Positions 22,610 through 32,537 of a stretch of DNA of 64,000 bases are shown one piece after another. The position numbers were made by a program, and so were the translations under genes. The stretch's first letter is position 1, and each line of letters begins with the position of its first letter. Where the stretch lies: positions 5,123,620 to 5,187,619 of the forward strand of contig JAJEKV010000072.1 of the NCBI GenBank assembly GCA_021234155.1. The letters run 5' to 3'. The notes beneath the pieces are model-generated. The model was not told the origin of the DNA, did not search any database, and saw only the letters and a program-made list of their open reading frames with translations. Source of the DNA: Isoetes taiwanensis (taxonomy: Eukaryota; Streptophyta; Lycopodiopsida; Isoetales; Isoetaceae).

Positions 22610-24521
22610 GAGTTGTATTGTACCACCCTTGCAGTTGTGTTCAAGTCTGCACTTATTGTAGTCAATGCAAGTTGAGGCGTGTAATGACTAAGGATTCGAC
22701 ATTGCCTATAACTGAAGTGCTCCCTGTACTTCTTGGCACCTATTTTATCCATTTTCTCTATAAGTGCCTTCGCTGCCTCAACTGAGTGCTGCCCGTCAAT
22801 GACAATGTAGCGCACCGTGTCGCTCTTCCTTAGGTCATCCCATGTCTTCCATGGGTATGGCTTGTCATTGAATGAGTCCCATGGTAGAACATCAGCTGGA
22901 TTTGGTACTGTGGTGGGATATTCAACCATGGACTTCTGTATCCTCAGGGCATGTTTGGGATCAAAGATCCTAGATATTAAAGATGCTCTAGGAGATCTTA
23001 TCAGCTTGTCAATAGCTATCCTTTTTATTACATCCAAACCAAGTGGATACCATTGCTTGAATTTCATAAGCTTGTCTACAGCATCAACCCTTGATTTCTT
23101 TTCAATATCCGTTTCCTTCACTGGCTTTGGCAAAGATACTAGGGGCAAAGTTTCTGACTCAAGTGCATCGCCACTACCACCAAAACCAGATATGTAAAAG
23201 CTTGAAGATGGTTTCTTCTGCAAACTTCGTCGGACTGCAGATATTCCTTCACATATAGAATGAACTGTATGGTGTGAGCCTTCAATGGGCCAGCCATACT
23301 TTGTAACACCATCTGTTGTCTTATCTAGCCTGAATCCATCTATACCTGCATTGTATTTGGAAATGCTGAGATTCTTCTTTACGGCCTTCTCTATTATGAA
23401 GACACAGATGTGGTCATCAAGCTCCTCGTATGAAAGGATCAACCCTACTTTTTTGAAGGCCGCGTCTTTGTTCTCCCTTGAATGCAGGACCACGTCATAC
23501 TTCGAGCCTGCCTTGCTCACGGTAACATACCATTCAGACCCCTCACCTAAAACTGTCTCTGGCAAGTCCTGACTTAGTTCGCATGTTATGACTCTGTCGT
23601 CATCAATTAGCTTTATGCCAAGAGTTCGATCTATCTCCTTAGTCTCTTCTTGTACTACCTTGAGGTCCTTCCTGTGTTTCTTTGATGGTGCAGAAGTTGA
23701 TGTAACTAGTGCTCTCTTAGAAGCTGTAAAATAAATAATCAAGTTAGACATTGCTGAAGTATTTCTGTATTAAGTAAGCAACTTGCACCAACATCTCGTG
23801 CGTGGCGCGACAAGTCTATAAATTTTGAGAGCAATTTTTTAGGATTCGCGCATAGCGCGAGTCGAAGGATCCAAGACGGTAAGATAGATAGAATGTGACT
23901 TCTCGCATGTAGCGCAAAAATTCACATTCCAACTCTCTTACCGTCCTCGCATAGGGTTGACCTCGACTATGACCTCGACCCGCGCTGAGTCGCGCGTAGC
24001 GCGACTCGAAGGACATCTACTCTTACGCTTACTAAGAGCGATAGAATCTGAACTTCTCGTGCGAAGCGCGAGAAATCCATAGACCGACGACACTCCACAT
24101 AAGGCTTAATCATAGAGACACATTAAAGAGAGTATACTTCAAAAAAAAAGGAAAATCATAGCACGAGGAAGCGTAACCCGCTTCCCTGTCTCTGATGATT
24201 ACAATTGAAGATCAAGATACTAGGAATTATAATCACAGAGCATTGCAGATTCACTTAAGACTAAGCATAAAACTCTGAATACATAATCAAACAAAGACTA
24301 AGCTGCAAACAAAGACAAGCCAAGAAGTAGAGATGCAGGGTAACAGTAATCTAATCAAATCAGAGTTGCAGAGTGACAGAGTTAATCAAAGAGTCTCAGA
24401 GTTTCTAAATCTATTAATAAAGTTAAGCACACAAGCAGAAAGTTTCTAAAAACTATTAAAAATAGAGTCGCAGAGTTCCTCATCTATTAAGAACTCGAAC
24501 ATACCAACCTTTAGTTGCCAT
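22610..24521 (-). CDS. ParB/sulfiredoxin-like domain protein, partial
   Basis: A tiny first exon (24521-24509, ATG GCA ACT AAA G) joins in phase to a long exon at 23723-22610, giving about 375 codons. The long exon ends at a good GTAAGT donor, so the C-terminus lies elsewhere and was not found. The first part is a basic nuclear-type leader followed by an unrecognised domain (GEGSEWYVTVSKAG). The second part has the ParB/Srx pattern: a conserved hydrophobic stretch with residues FDPKHALRIQKSM, then VIDGQHSVEAAKAL near 22,785-22,810, corresponding to the DGxHR nucleotide-binding box with Ser in place of Arg, then SADLNTTA. The exon is free of stops, unlike its neighbours. No helix-turn-helix is visible. 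A cluster of 16-bp palindromes lies in its introns. The family assignment is by motif only. Confidence 0.6.
23843..24072. repeat. Tandem pair of ~145-bp units carrying the palindromes
   Basis: The block at about 23,843-23,918 (palindrome, TCGAAGGA, GATAGAAT, palindrome) recurs at about 23,987-24,072 in the same order. Within the first unit, bases 23,874-23,899 pair with 23,923-23,945 to form an imperfect hairpin with a palindrome in the loop. The array lies in the first intron of the ParB-like gene. Confidence 0.6.
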
Positions 24522-25132
24522 ATCGAAGTGCTTGAAGCTCTAGAAACTGGAATTAGACTCTGTTGCAGCTCGAGAAGCTCGGGTGAATCTCGAGAAGCTC
24601 GAGAAGCTCAAATCGAGTCGGAATTATTGTAAACAGGCCGGAAATGAAGTAGGATAGCTCGGAATGCAGGTAGCGCTAGAGAAATTTGGATCGCTTGAGA
24701 GATCGCTCAAGAAGAGTGCTTCGGTTTCGGAAGGCGCTCGAAGCAAAACTTCTGGAAGAAATTAGAAATGAAAAAATGAGATTCAAATTAGATTGGAATA
24801 AAAAAATGTAATTATTACACGGGTCGTACAAAAAATTAATGAATAGACGCCCGCCATTGAAACCATGTATTACCCTTATCATTGTTTAGAAAAACAAGAA
24901 AATGAATCCTGCCCATAATTTAAAATTTAAAAACTTTTAGCCCGCCCGCGAATATCCCTTTCCCCAACTACTTTTCAATCATTGGCCTGTACTAGCCGTC
25001 TATTTTAAAAATGCCTGCCTTTTAATTTGTGTTCTTGGCCTCGCATTGGATCATAGAATTTGTGTTTCTCTAATGCGCCTAGAGAAACACAAGAACTATG
25101 TTTTCATTACAGTGTTCTAATTCGAATTTGGG

Positions 25133-25540
25133 ATGTCGCCAAGAAGGAAGCTTGCTGAAGCGCTGGATCAGGCTACCGAATCTCAGGTAGTTCTTCTATC
25201 AAAGTGAGTGCATTAAGGCACCATGACTCGTGCAACCTAATTAACAAAGCTTTGCAGGTCGAGGAAATGAGCAATCAAGCAGGAGAAATAAAATTTTCCA
25301 TTGGAGAAGCATGCTTCTTGTTAGCAGAAAACAGGAAAGATGTCATTGGCAAGGGCATTGTTGATAACATGGCACCAACTACAGCATGCCATGGAGTGCC
25401 CTTGGGACCCTGATTATATTAGAATTAGATTGACAGACTGCTTTGCTGCCACTCATCCATTACAAAGACCACATGCAGGAGCAGAAACACTTGGAGAATC
25501 AGTAGGAAGTTTCTTGGCTTGGCCAACAACACTACTCAGA
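25133..25540 (+). pseudogene. DUF8039-like (plant transposase-associated) fragment
   Basis: An ATG at 25,133 starts a short exon (MSPRRKLAEALDQATESQ) followed by a GT...AG interval and a second exon from about 25,258. The second exon carries CHGVPLGP and, after a one-base insertion near 25,412, DYIRIRL and SVGSFLAWPTTLL. The HGVPLGP ... VG.F.AWP pattern is that of plant DUF8039, a domain usually found in transposase-linked or domesticated transposon proteins. The frameshift and the lack of downstream domains indicate a decayed copy. It lies between the ParB-like and DUF7869-like genes and shares the palindrome-rich neighbourhood. Confidence 0.5.
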
Positions 25541-25754
25541 GAGATATGTACTAAAAAATTTACTGTAGCACTGTTGCTCTTTACTGTAGCTACTGTAGCA
25601 TATTTCACGTGTCACCTTTTCATGTGCTACTCACATGCATACTCGTATGTCTACACAATAATGCTGCTACTGTATTGCTCCTGCTATAAATATGAGTTCC
25701 TCTCAGTGGCAGCGCATTAGTCATGTCCCGCAATCCGATCACATCCTGTTCTAA

Positions 25755-26015
25755 TTGCAATTGTCGATCTACCTGTCACCGGCTCCAAAATATGTGGATT
25801 CCATCATTTGCTCCATGAACTATTCTGAAATTTATAGATGCCAGCAGAGGGGCTTGGAACTCGATCCTTGGTTGCAGGGAGTTGCAATGGCCTCTGCTAG
25901 AAGTTATCCTGATACATATAAGGTTTTCATCCACCTTGTATGGGTTCCAGAGCATGGTGTTTATGAAGTTAAGAGAGTGATCATGCCACCTGCTCATGAT
26001 GAGCCTAGTTGGTGA
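25755..26015 (+). CDS. Unrecognised 86-codon frame, possible 3' exon
   Basis: The second half of this frame (VFIHLVWVPEHGVYEVKRV) looks protein-like and ends 50 bases before AATAAA at about 26,062. It may be the last exon of the DUF8039-like gene. The stretch between (25,545-25,740) repeats the word TACTGTAGC and has TATAAATA near 25,685, suggesting a small insertion. I do not recognise the product. Confidence 0.3.
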   Translation: MQLSIYLSPAPKYVDSIICSMNYSEIYRCQQRGLELDPWLQGVAMASARSYPDTYKVFIHLVWVPEHGVYEVKRVIMPPAHDEPSW

Positions 26016-26337
26016 AAGAATTGTCCTCTTCTTTTGTAACTGCCATGGTTTTTCCTTGTTGAATAAAAAGTCGCCTACATCCAGGCAAGAACTTGATTTA
26101 AAGTGACTCTGTAGTAGTTTTTTGGGTTAATTAACTAAATGTAATATGTATAGTAAATCTAACTATGAAGTGAATTTTATAGAACATATTAATCTCTCGC
26201 GCTCAGCGCGAGAAGAAAAGACTCGCGCCCAACGCAAGAAGAACAAAAACTAGAAATAACCTAACCACAGTTGACAAATTGTGAAAGTAAAAAAGTTTTT
26301 TATTCCAAAAAATATATACAACAGAGCTTTATAAAAG

Positions 26338-26850
26338 TTATTCTGGTAAGATTGGTAGCAGTGGTGTAGGATCAATAATTACTGTCCTCTGTCCAATGTA
26401 ATCTAGTCTATCTGGGTCCAGGTTTGTCATCATCAACAGGCAGTTCATTTTGGCCTCTAGCATTCCTGAATGGTGGGTCCTCATACTCTCTAACAAGTCT
26501 CTTTGTCCAGGTTTCAGGATTAAGAAATGGCTCAAAACAAATCTAATGCCAATAGATGCAGCTGCATGGAGGACTACTTTTGCAATCTAGGCATTAAATC
26601 GGCTTATATTAAGCCTACCACTTGCTGCACTGCACTTCCACATCCATCTAGAGACATGGAGGAGACGGTCGAACTTGTTCACCAACCTGTTGAAATCCCT
26701 AAACAGTGTTGCTTCTGGAATAACTCTATGAAGTGCCCTGTCCCGAGCTTTGGTGAGGCTCAAGGCCAAGCCTCGCTCGTGCACATGACCACGGTTGGTA
26801 GCATCGACATGCACAAAACCAGTTTCATAACCCATTGACCTAAAAAACAA
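26338..26850 (-). pseudogene. Unrecognised minus-strand terminal exon with one internal stop
   Basis: A strong acceptor (GTTGTTTTTTAG) precedes an exon starting near 26,838 that stays in one frame to a TAA at 26,338-26,340, interrupted once by TAG at 26,589-26,587. The sequence is rich and globular-looking (GYETGFVHVDATNRG; IAKVVLHAAASIGIRF) and ends PTPLLPILPE. The TAG differs from CAG (Gln) by one C-to-T change. I do not recognise the family. As it is on the same strand as the ParB-like gene but upstream of it, it is either a separate gene or a displaced exon of a related copy. Confidence 0.45.
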
Positions 26851-27207
26851 CCGCAGAGATTGGAATAGCGAAATGATATTTGTACTGATTCAACAAATAC
26901 GAAATTGGAAATGTGCTATGAAATGGGATATCTGCTGACGTGTCCAAATGGGATACTTTTGTATGAGTCATGCCCAGCGCGACATATCTGTATTTGGTAA
27001 ATTAATATAACTTTCTTATGTATTTTACAAAATTATGGTCCATACGTGTCGCCCGCACTATCGTGCATAGCGCGGTGCAGGCATTGTATAAATATTTCAT
27101 TTATTGTTATTGCATACAATACTATGTTTTCCTCAACCTTTTCTCTAATTTTCAAATTTCTCATGAAGCTAGTGCTGGGGAACTATGTGATTAAGAACCT
27201 CGAGCAG

Positions 27208-27444
27208 AGAAGAATGATGCTGATTACATGGATGTGGAAGAGATTAATATAAATAAGAATGAACAGCTACCTGAAGCAAATGCAGAAAATATTAAAAACC
27301 CAGCTGGAGCTAACGAGGAAAGAAGAATAGTAGTTTCCAGATTAACATGGAAGGATGAAGTGATTTTACATCATCAGTGCAATAGAGGAATTGTTGATGA
27401 AGGTGTGCTTATACTATGGGATCCTATGAAGCCAAAGCATCCCT
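27208..27444 (+). CDS. 5' exon of the interrupted DUF7869-like gene (probable)
   Basis: Following an AG at 27,206-27,207, an open frame encodes an acidic leader and then a folded-looking block (SRLTWKDEVILHHQCNRG, LWDPMKPKHP) up to the 5' end of LINE-1. The next coding sequence with the same strand, style and decay state is at 52,189, immediately after an AG created where the outer chromovirus ends. Between them lie only LINE-1 and the nested retrotransposons. I infer that both belong to one gene; the exact donor site is unclear and the phases could not be matched with certainty. Confidence 0.4.
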
Positions 27445-27611
27445 GCCGAAGTCGGCGCCGCCAATCGCTTGATCATTTTACTATATGTGTGGGCGCAGTT
27501 AGGGCGCCGTTTTTGAGCGCACAGGTTGCAAGGTTAACATAGGTCGTACAGGGCTCTACCATCGGTCTGCACAGGTCGGAAACACAGCTGCAACAAGTCG
27601 GAGGGGCAACC

Positions 27612-28378
27612 ATGCCACCGAAAAAGACTCCTCAACAAAAGGAGAAAACTGGAGAGGAAGACAATGGGGAGCTTCTTGGTTTGATCAAGCAGCTTCTAAC
27701 TGAAATGAAAGAAACAAAAGAAGAGGTGAAGGCAGCAAGACAGGAAATCGGGAACCTGCAGCAGCAATTAAAAGATGAAATGAAAGCTTCCAGGCATGAG
27801 ATTGGCGAATTTAAGCACGAAATAGAAAACCTGAAGAGTAAACTTGCAGATATAGAATTTGACCAGGGGCAACCAGATGAATATAGCACTCCATGTTCTT
27901 CTGAGCAAATGGTAGCAGCAATCACCTCAAATATTGAGAGTAGGGTTTCTTCCTTATTTGCTCAAGGACAAGAGAGAATTTCAGAGCAAGAGGATCGATC
28001 TGCAAGGGCTAAGAACATTGTGGTTGCTGGGCTTCCAGAAGATGAAGGAGAAGATGTAAGTCACGTAGTGTCAATGAATTCTTTAAAAATACCATGCATC
28101 TTGTGGATCCTGGTGTCCTTTATAGTAGAAGGATCGGGAAACGAATTGAGGGGAGAAGCAGACCGGTACTTCTTAAATTTGGTAGCCTTGACTCTAAAGT
28201 AAGAATTTTGCAGCACAGAGGGCACTTGAAAGGAAATAGGATTTGGCTCAATGATGATTTGACAGTACAGCAGCAAAAAGAGAGGAAACAACTATTGGAT
28301 GAACTTAAAAAGCTGAAATATGAAGGTAAAAATGCATATATCATCAACAACAAATTGGTGATCAGGAACAAAGAATAG
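27612..28378 (+). pseudogene. LINE-1 ORF1 (coiled coil plus RNA-binding region), frameshifted
   Basis: The frame begins with a basic leader and a long coiled coil (residues about 20-85, repeating Lys/Glu/Leu), followed by NIVVAGLPEDEGED, the start of the RRM-like region typical of LINE ORF1 proteins. A one-base shift near 28,060 moves the rest to another frame (from about 28,094), which contains GRSRPVLLKF and KVRILQHRG and ends at TAG 28,376-28,378. The reading continues in the same frame into the ORF2 endonuclease after that single stop. Confidence 0.75.
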
Positions 28379-31300
28379 GGATGCAAGGCCCTCAAGTGTC
28401 TGGTATGGAATATACATGGCATGAATGAATCAAAAATTCTGAGTAATGTAAGAATGTTCATGGATTATGATATTCTAGCTTTTGTAGAAACCTGGGAACA
28501 CGAAGTAAATAGGCTTTTGGATATACCAGGATTTCGACTGCTTGATTCTGTCTGGAACACAAAAAGCAAGAGCACAAGAGGTTGGGGTGGGATTGCTTGT
28601 TATGTTCGAGATACAATACATGGGAAAGTAACCATCGCTAGTGCAGATTATCACAAACAGTATATCTGGTTGAAAATTATACAAGAACAGATGGATATTT
28701 ACTTGGCAGTAGTATATTTTGCTCCGCTAGATCCATTACCTGATGTAATTTGCTCCATGGAAGGTCTCAGTGCAGAAGACCCTTTTATGCACTTGGCTCA
28801 TGATATTTCAAGGTATAGGCAGCTCGGTTATGTATTCATAACAGGGAACCTGAATGGTCGAACTGGATCTAAACAAGCGGCGTTGCTCTCCAATGAAGGT
28901 AACCCATTGTGGTTGCAAGAACACATAAATGATACTGATTCATGCCCGCGCAAATCAGCAGATCCTGTTTTGAATAAGATGGGACAACATGTGACTGCTC
29001 TATGCGAGTCATTTAACTTCATTATCTTCAATGTCATTACAAGATTCCCTGAAACTATGCGCAACACATGCCATCAACCAAATGGGAGTAGCACATCGGA
29101 TTACTTGCTTGGAGATCCTGAAGCAGTTGATAAAATCATGAACTTTCGAGTTTTGGACAGGAATCTGGACTCCGATCATTCCCCATTGGAGATTTCTATG
29201 AAGAAGAAGAAGAAGAAGAAGAGATTTTAACGTCACGCCACAAGGCAGCGTCCTATCGGACATGTGACACTTTACAACACACCCAGATGGGTCCTGCCCC
29301 CACCACTTTACATTGCTGAAGTGGGTCCTCCCCCCACCAACTTTACATTGCATGGCCACTTTCACAACGAGGCGTTGAACCCGTGACCTTGGGTATGACA
29401 AAAGCCTATCAGAAACCTTGTGCACTTATTTCGCCTGCAAGATTGAAAGTAACGTATAAAAAAGCAAGTGAGTATAAATTGGCATTGGAGCAAAAAATAG
29501 AAAATATACAATTGTCTTCTGGGACCTTAGATGAGAAGCAAAAAAGCCTTGTAAATCTAATCTTAGATGTGGCTCAAAACATTTTTGGCACAACAAAGCC
29601 AAAAAAGCCAGATTGGTTCAGGAATAAATGGTTTGACTTTGAATGTAGACAAGCAAAAATGAGGTGCAGAAATTCTCAGGATCCACTTCTGGCTAAGCAG
29701 TATAAAAGAATAATTAAGGCAAAAAAACAGAAATGGTATCGAGACCATCAGGAACAGGCTATACTTGATATTGAATTGGAACCAAAGAAATTTTGGAATT
29801 GCTCAAAAAAAAAACTTTCTCTTGGAAATATACAAAGGGAAGATCTCTTGGCATGGGTCACAGAATTGTATACTGTGCCTCAAATTGACCAGATAATATC
29901 CGGAGGAGAGGCGCATCCTATTTTTACTATCTCAGATGTACAGGAGGCTCTTAAAAAAATGCAAAATGGGTGCGCAAGTGACTCAATGGGCATCTCCATT
30001 GAACTCTTAAAGTGGGGAGGAAAGCATCTTCATGCAATACTTGCTGATTTGTGCAATGAAAGCCTGCTTCGTGGTGGATTCCCAAAAGATTGGTGTTTGA
30101 ACAGGGTCACCCCAATATTTAAAGCAGGCGACAAAGATGAAGTAAGGAATTATAGAACAATTTTGATTTCTAATATCTTTGCTAAACTCTTTGCAGCGAT
30201 GCTGGAGAAAAAGATCTCATGTTGGGCGGATGATTCAAACAGCAGAGCATTCACCCAGGCGGGATTTAGAAAGGAGCATTCTACACTGGATCATTTGGCC
30301 ACTCCGCGGGTTATAAATGAGGGGGCAAAAGGTTCCGGTAACAAAAGATATTTGGCTTTGATTGATTTGGCAAAAGCTTTCGACAGGGTAAACAGAAATG
30401 ATCTCGCATTAAGACTTGATGAACTGCAAATTCCAAATGAGTTAAAACATGCGGTTGCTTGCCTCTATAAACAGGTTCTGGTTGAATTGTCCTTTCCATT
30501 TACAGGATCGGATCAGGTTGAGAATAATATAGGGTTCAAACAAGGATGTCCTTGCTCTCCCACGCTCTTTGGTTTACTTATTGACGAGCTTGAAAGTTGG
30601 TTAGCAAGGCTTGGTGGAGTAGGTGCACGGCTGGGAAGGTATGTACTCCAACTGCTGATGTTTGCGGATGACATTGTGTTGATTTCTCGAACTGCTAGTG
30701 GACTGCAACAGCATCTAGATGCTCTAGATGCTTTTTGTACTCATAGAAAATTCCAGGTCAATGTAAATAAGTCAAAGATCTTGGTTCTTGGAGGACGTGA
30801 TTCAACAGATTTTTTCATTGGGGGAATTACATTGCAAAAAGTTAATGAGTACAAATATTTGGGTATTGATGTGGCCAGCAACTATAGATGGAATCTTGCA
30901 GCCTCCAAACGTGCATCTGGAGGGTTGAGAGCTTTGTACAGCATGTTCCACCAATGTGCATCCAATAACTTTGATCATTGGCGACTGAGAAGGTTACTTT
31001 ATGGTGTACAAGTGAAACTGGTTGTGTTATATGGCTGTCCTATTTGGGGGCCATGGCTGTCCAAAAAGAGTTGGGATATAATAGAAAAAGTGCAAAAACG
31101 ATTCTTATTAGAAGAATTTGGAGCTAAAAGTCAGACCCCGTATTGCATGCTTTTGGCAGAGGCTGGATTTTTGCCACTTGAGGTAGAGGCTTTATGTCAG
31201 ACAATCAGTTATGTTAACAGAGTTTTCGCTATGGATTCAGATAGACTTCCACGTCTTGCACTAGAACAGTCAAGGGAGAAAGTGTGGTACTTTGATATTT

Positions 31301-31804
31301 TGAAATGGTCAGCCAAATGGTTGGGACATGGTATATGGCCGGAATCAATCAAATGCAAAGAAGTGTATGAGCAGGTTGCCAAGATAGTATTGAGGAAAAT
31401 GTGGCAAGTAGGTGTTGACGGGGACACCAAATGAGATCAATGATTTACATGAATATAAAGAGCAAGCATATCTCCTTACACATATTGACAGGAATAATCG
31501 GAAGACTATCTCCCAATTGAGATTGTCATCGCATACCCTTCATATAGAAATTGGTAGATGGAATGGCACTCCACGCTATAATAGGTATTGCCTTGGTTGT
31601 CTAGAATTGGAGATAGAAACAAAAAAGCATGCTTTTTTGGAATGCGCATCATATGTGCACTTAAGGGAGCAACATGGGGTTCATGCTTCTACATTGAAAG
31701 AACTTCTAAGTATGCCAACTCATAAGTTGAGTTCCTACCTGAAGGATATAATGATGTTATTTGAAATTATGTCAGACTTTGAAACCTGTAACGTTCTAGA
31801 ATGA
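28379..31804 (+). pseudogene. LINE-1 ORF2 (endonuclease, reverse transcriptase), broken
   Basis: The apurinic-type endonuclease occupies 28,400-29,200 (VWNIHGMN, ILAFVETW, YFAPLDP, DSDHSPLE). The usual GDFN motif reads GNLN, so a catalytic Asp is lost. A 190-base insertion with a GAA repeat then breaks the frame. The reverse transcriptase follows at 29,383-31,434 with LIDLAKAFDRV, GFKQGCPCSP and the catalytic FADDIV near 30,660. A further shift near 31,420 leads to the C-terminal Cys/His region (YCLGCLELEIETKKHAFLEC) ending at 31,804. Target cleavage and reverse transcription would both be impaired. Confidence 0.85.
29199..29395 (-). mobile_element. SINE-like insertion in LINE-1
   Basis: Read on the minus strand, the segment begins with a B-box-like GGGTTCAACGCC near 29,370. 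It has an internal duplicated unit (GTGGTGGGGGCAGGACCCA and its near copy) and ends in a CTT repeat (GAA on the plus strand, 29,199-29,222). It separates the endonuclease from the reverse transcriptase of LINE-1 and is absent from the expected protein. Size and layout fit a tRNA-derived SINE inserted antisense. An A box is not clear and no flanking duplication was found. Confidence 0.45.
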
Positions 31805-32030
31805 GCGCTTAACTCTGTACATATTTGCCATAGAGGCCTGGGGGCCTAAAATGGCTTGATAATATTAAATTAAATTAAATTATAATGGACAGGCTATTGG
31901 TGATGACTTTGTGGGAGTCTCCATTTCTTCAATACTGTAACGACCATACAGATATTCGTATCATACGAACATTATACTCATATGTACAAAAGATGGTCGT
32001 CACACGGATGCAAAAGAATAGTTGCACAAG

Positions 32031-32092
32031 ACAAGGTTTGAACTCGCAACCTTCCAGTTGCAAGTCATACACCTTTGCCAAGTGCACTACCA
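32031..32092 (-). other. tRNA-like sequence inside the 5' LTR
   Basis: On the minus strand this stretch has an A-box-like TGGTAGTGCACTTGGCA, an anticodon-arm-like inverted pair around TTGCAACTGGAAGGTTGC, and a B-box-like GAGTTCAAACC. The corresponding stretch in the 3' LTR is at 51,758-51,821. It resembles the head of a tRNA-derived SINE, either captured by the LTR or kept as an internal polymerase III promoter in antisense. Confidence 0.5.
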
Positions 32093-32150
32093 ATATTTGT
32101 TGAAAACATTCTGTCACGTCTTTCTCATATGTGGGACTATCTCCAGGAGG

Positions 32151-32168
32151 TTCTAGAATATTCTAGAA
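32151..32168. promoter_or_regulatory. Perfect heat-shock element in the 5' LTR
   Basis: TTCTAGAATATTCTAGAA contains four alternating TTC/GAA modules at exact 5-base spacing, the ideal binding site of trimeric heat-shock factors. It lies about 70-90 bases upstream of the LTR TATA box and is conserved without change in the 3' LTR (51,879-51,896). Confidence 0.8.
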
Positions 32169-32238
32169 CCTAAATGCATTGCGCGACACTTGGCGCGATC
32201 TCATCCATTGGAGTGGTGCGATCCTAACCGTTGGCTTA

Positions 32239-32247
32239 GATATATAA
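32239..32247 (+). promoter_or_regulatory. TATA box of the 5' LTR
   Basis: GATATATAAGG lies downstream of the heat-shock element and is kept in the 3' LTR (about 51,966). It probably positions the start of the element's transcript about 30 bases downstream. Confidence 0.65.
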
Positions 32248-32537
32248 GGAGGCACCTCCTTCTTGTCGAACCATTCCGGTTCAATGCCAGTCTTGAGCCT
32301 TCTAGGCATCTGTCTCGTGTTCCTGCTTACCTTTGGGCCATTGTATTCTTGATTCTTGTTCGTATATCAGATTCTTTGCCGATCTTGGCATATTTCTTTC
32401 GTATTTCTTGCGTACTGTCCACGTATTTTTTCTTGTTTTCGAGTAGGTTCATGACAGTTTGAACCGGAATCCCTTACCAGTTCTTGCCTGCTCTGATCCT
32501 AAGCATTTTTTTGCTCGTATTTGGTGATTTTATATCT

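Larger units (their letters stand above)
22437..27075. repeat. Dispersed 16-bp palindrome family
   Basis: Around a dozen near-copies of TCGYGC-NNN-GCGCGAG type occur here. Clear ones start at about 22,437, 22,481, 22,565, 23,795, 23,846, 23,903, 23,990, 24,057, 26,197, 26,223, 26,968 and 27,061. Each is a palindrome with a 3-base centre, often RTA or TAT. They fall in introns and flanks of the ParB-like gene and between the neighbouring fragments. I saw no comparable cluster elsewhere in the window. They could be protein-binding sites, subterminal repeats of a DNA transposon, or remnants of a short mobile palindrome. Confidence 0.75.
27445..31890 (+). mobile_element. LINE-1: non-LTR retrotransposon, near full length
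   Basis: A GC-rich leader (27,445-27,611) is followed by ORF1, an endonuclease region, a reverse transcriptase with FADD, a Cys/His C-terminal region, and a tail of ATTAA repeats at about 31,867-31,881. A repeat tail rather than poly(A) suggests a clade other than plant L1. The element carries frameshifts, an altered endonuclease residue and a SINE-like insertion, so it is inactive. The 5' boundary is set where coding sequence of the host gene stops; no target-site duplication was convincing. Confidence 0.8.
31936..32456 (+). repeat. 5' LTR of the outer chromovirus
   Basis: The 521-base LTR matches 51,664-52,181 with a few percent difference by eye. In order it contains an antisense tRNA-like stretch (32,031-32,092), a perfect heat-shock element (32,151-32,168) and a TATA box (about 32,239-32,247). 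The primer-binding site just after it is not the usual initiator-Met type and was not identified. Confidence 0.93.

Noticed and set aside
22817-23572. Plus-strand frames of 126 and 95 codons
   Set aside because: They lie opposite the ParB-like exon, which has clear domain conservation and splice sites on the minus strand.
22437-24072. CRISPR array
   Set aside because: The repeats are palindromes with irregular spacing and lie in introns of a eukaryotic gene; there are no regular spacers or cas genes.
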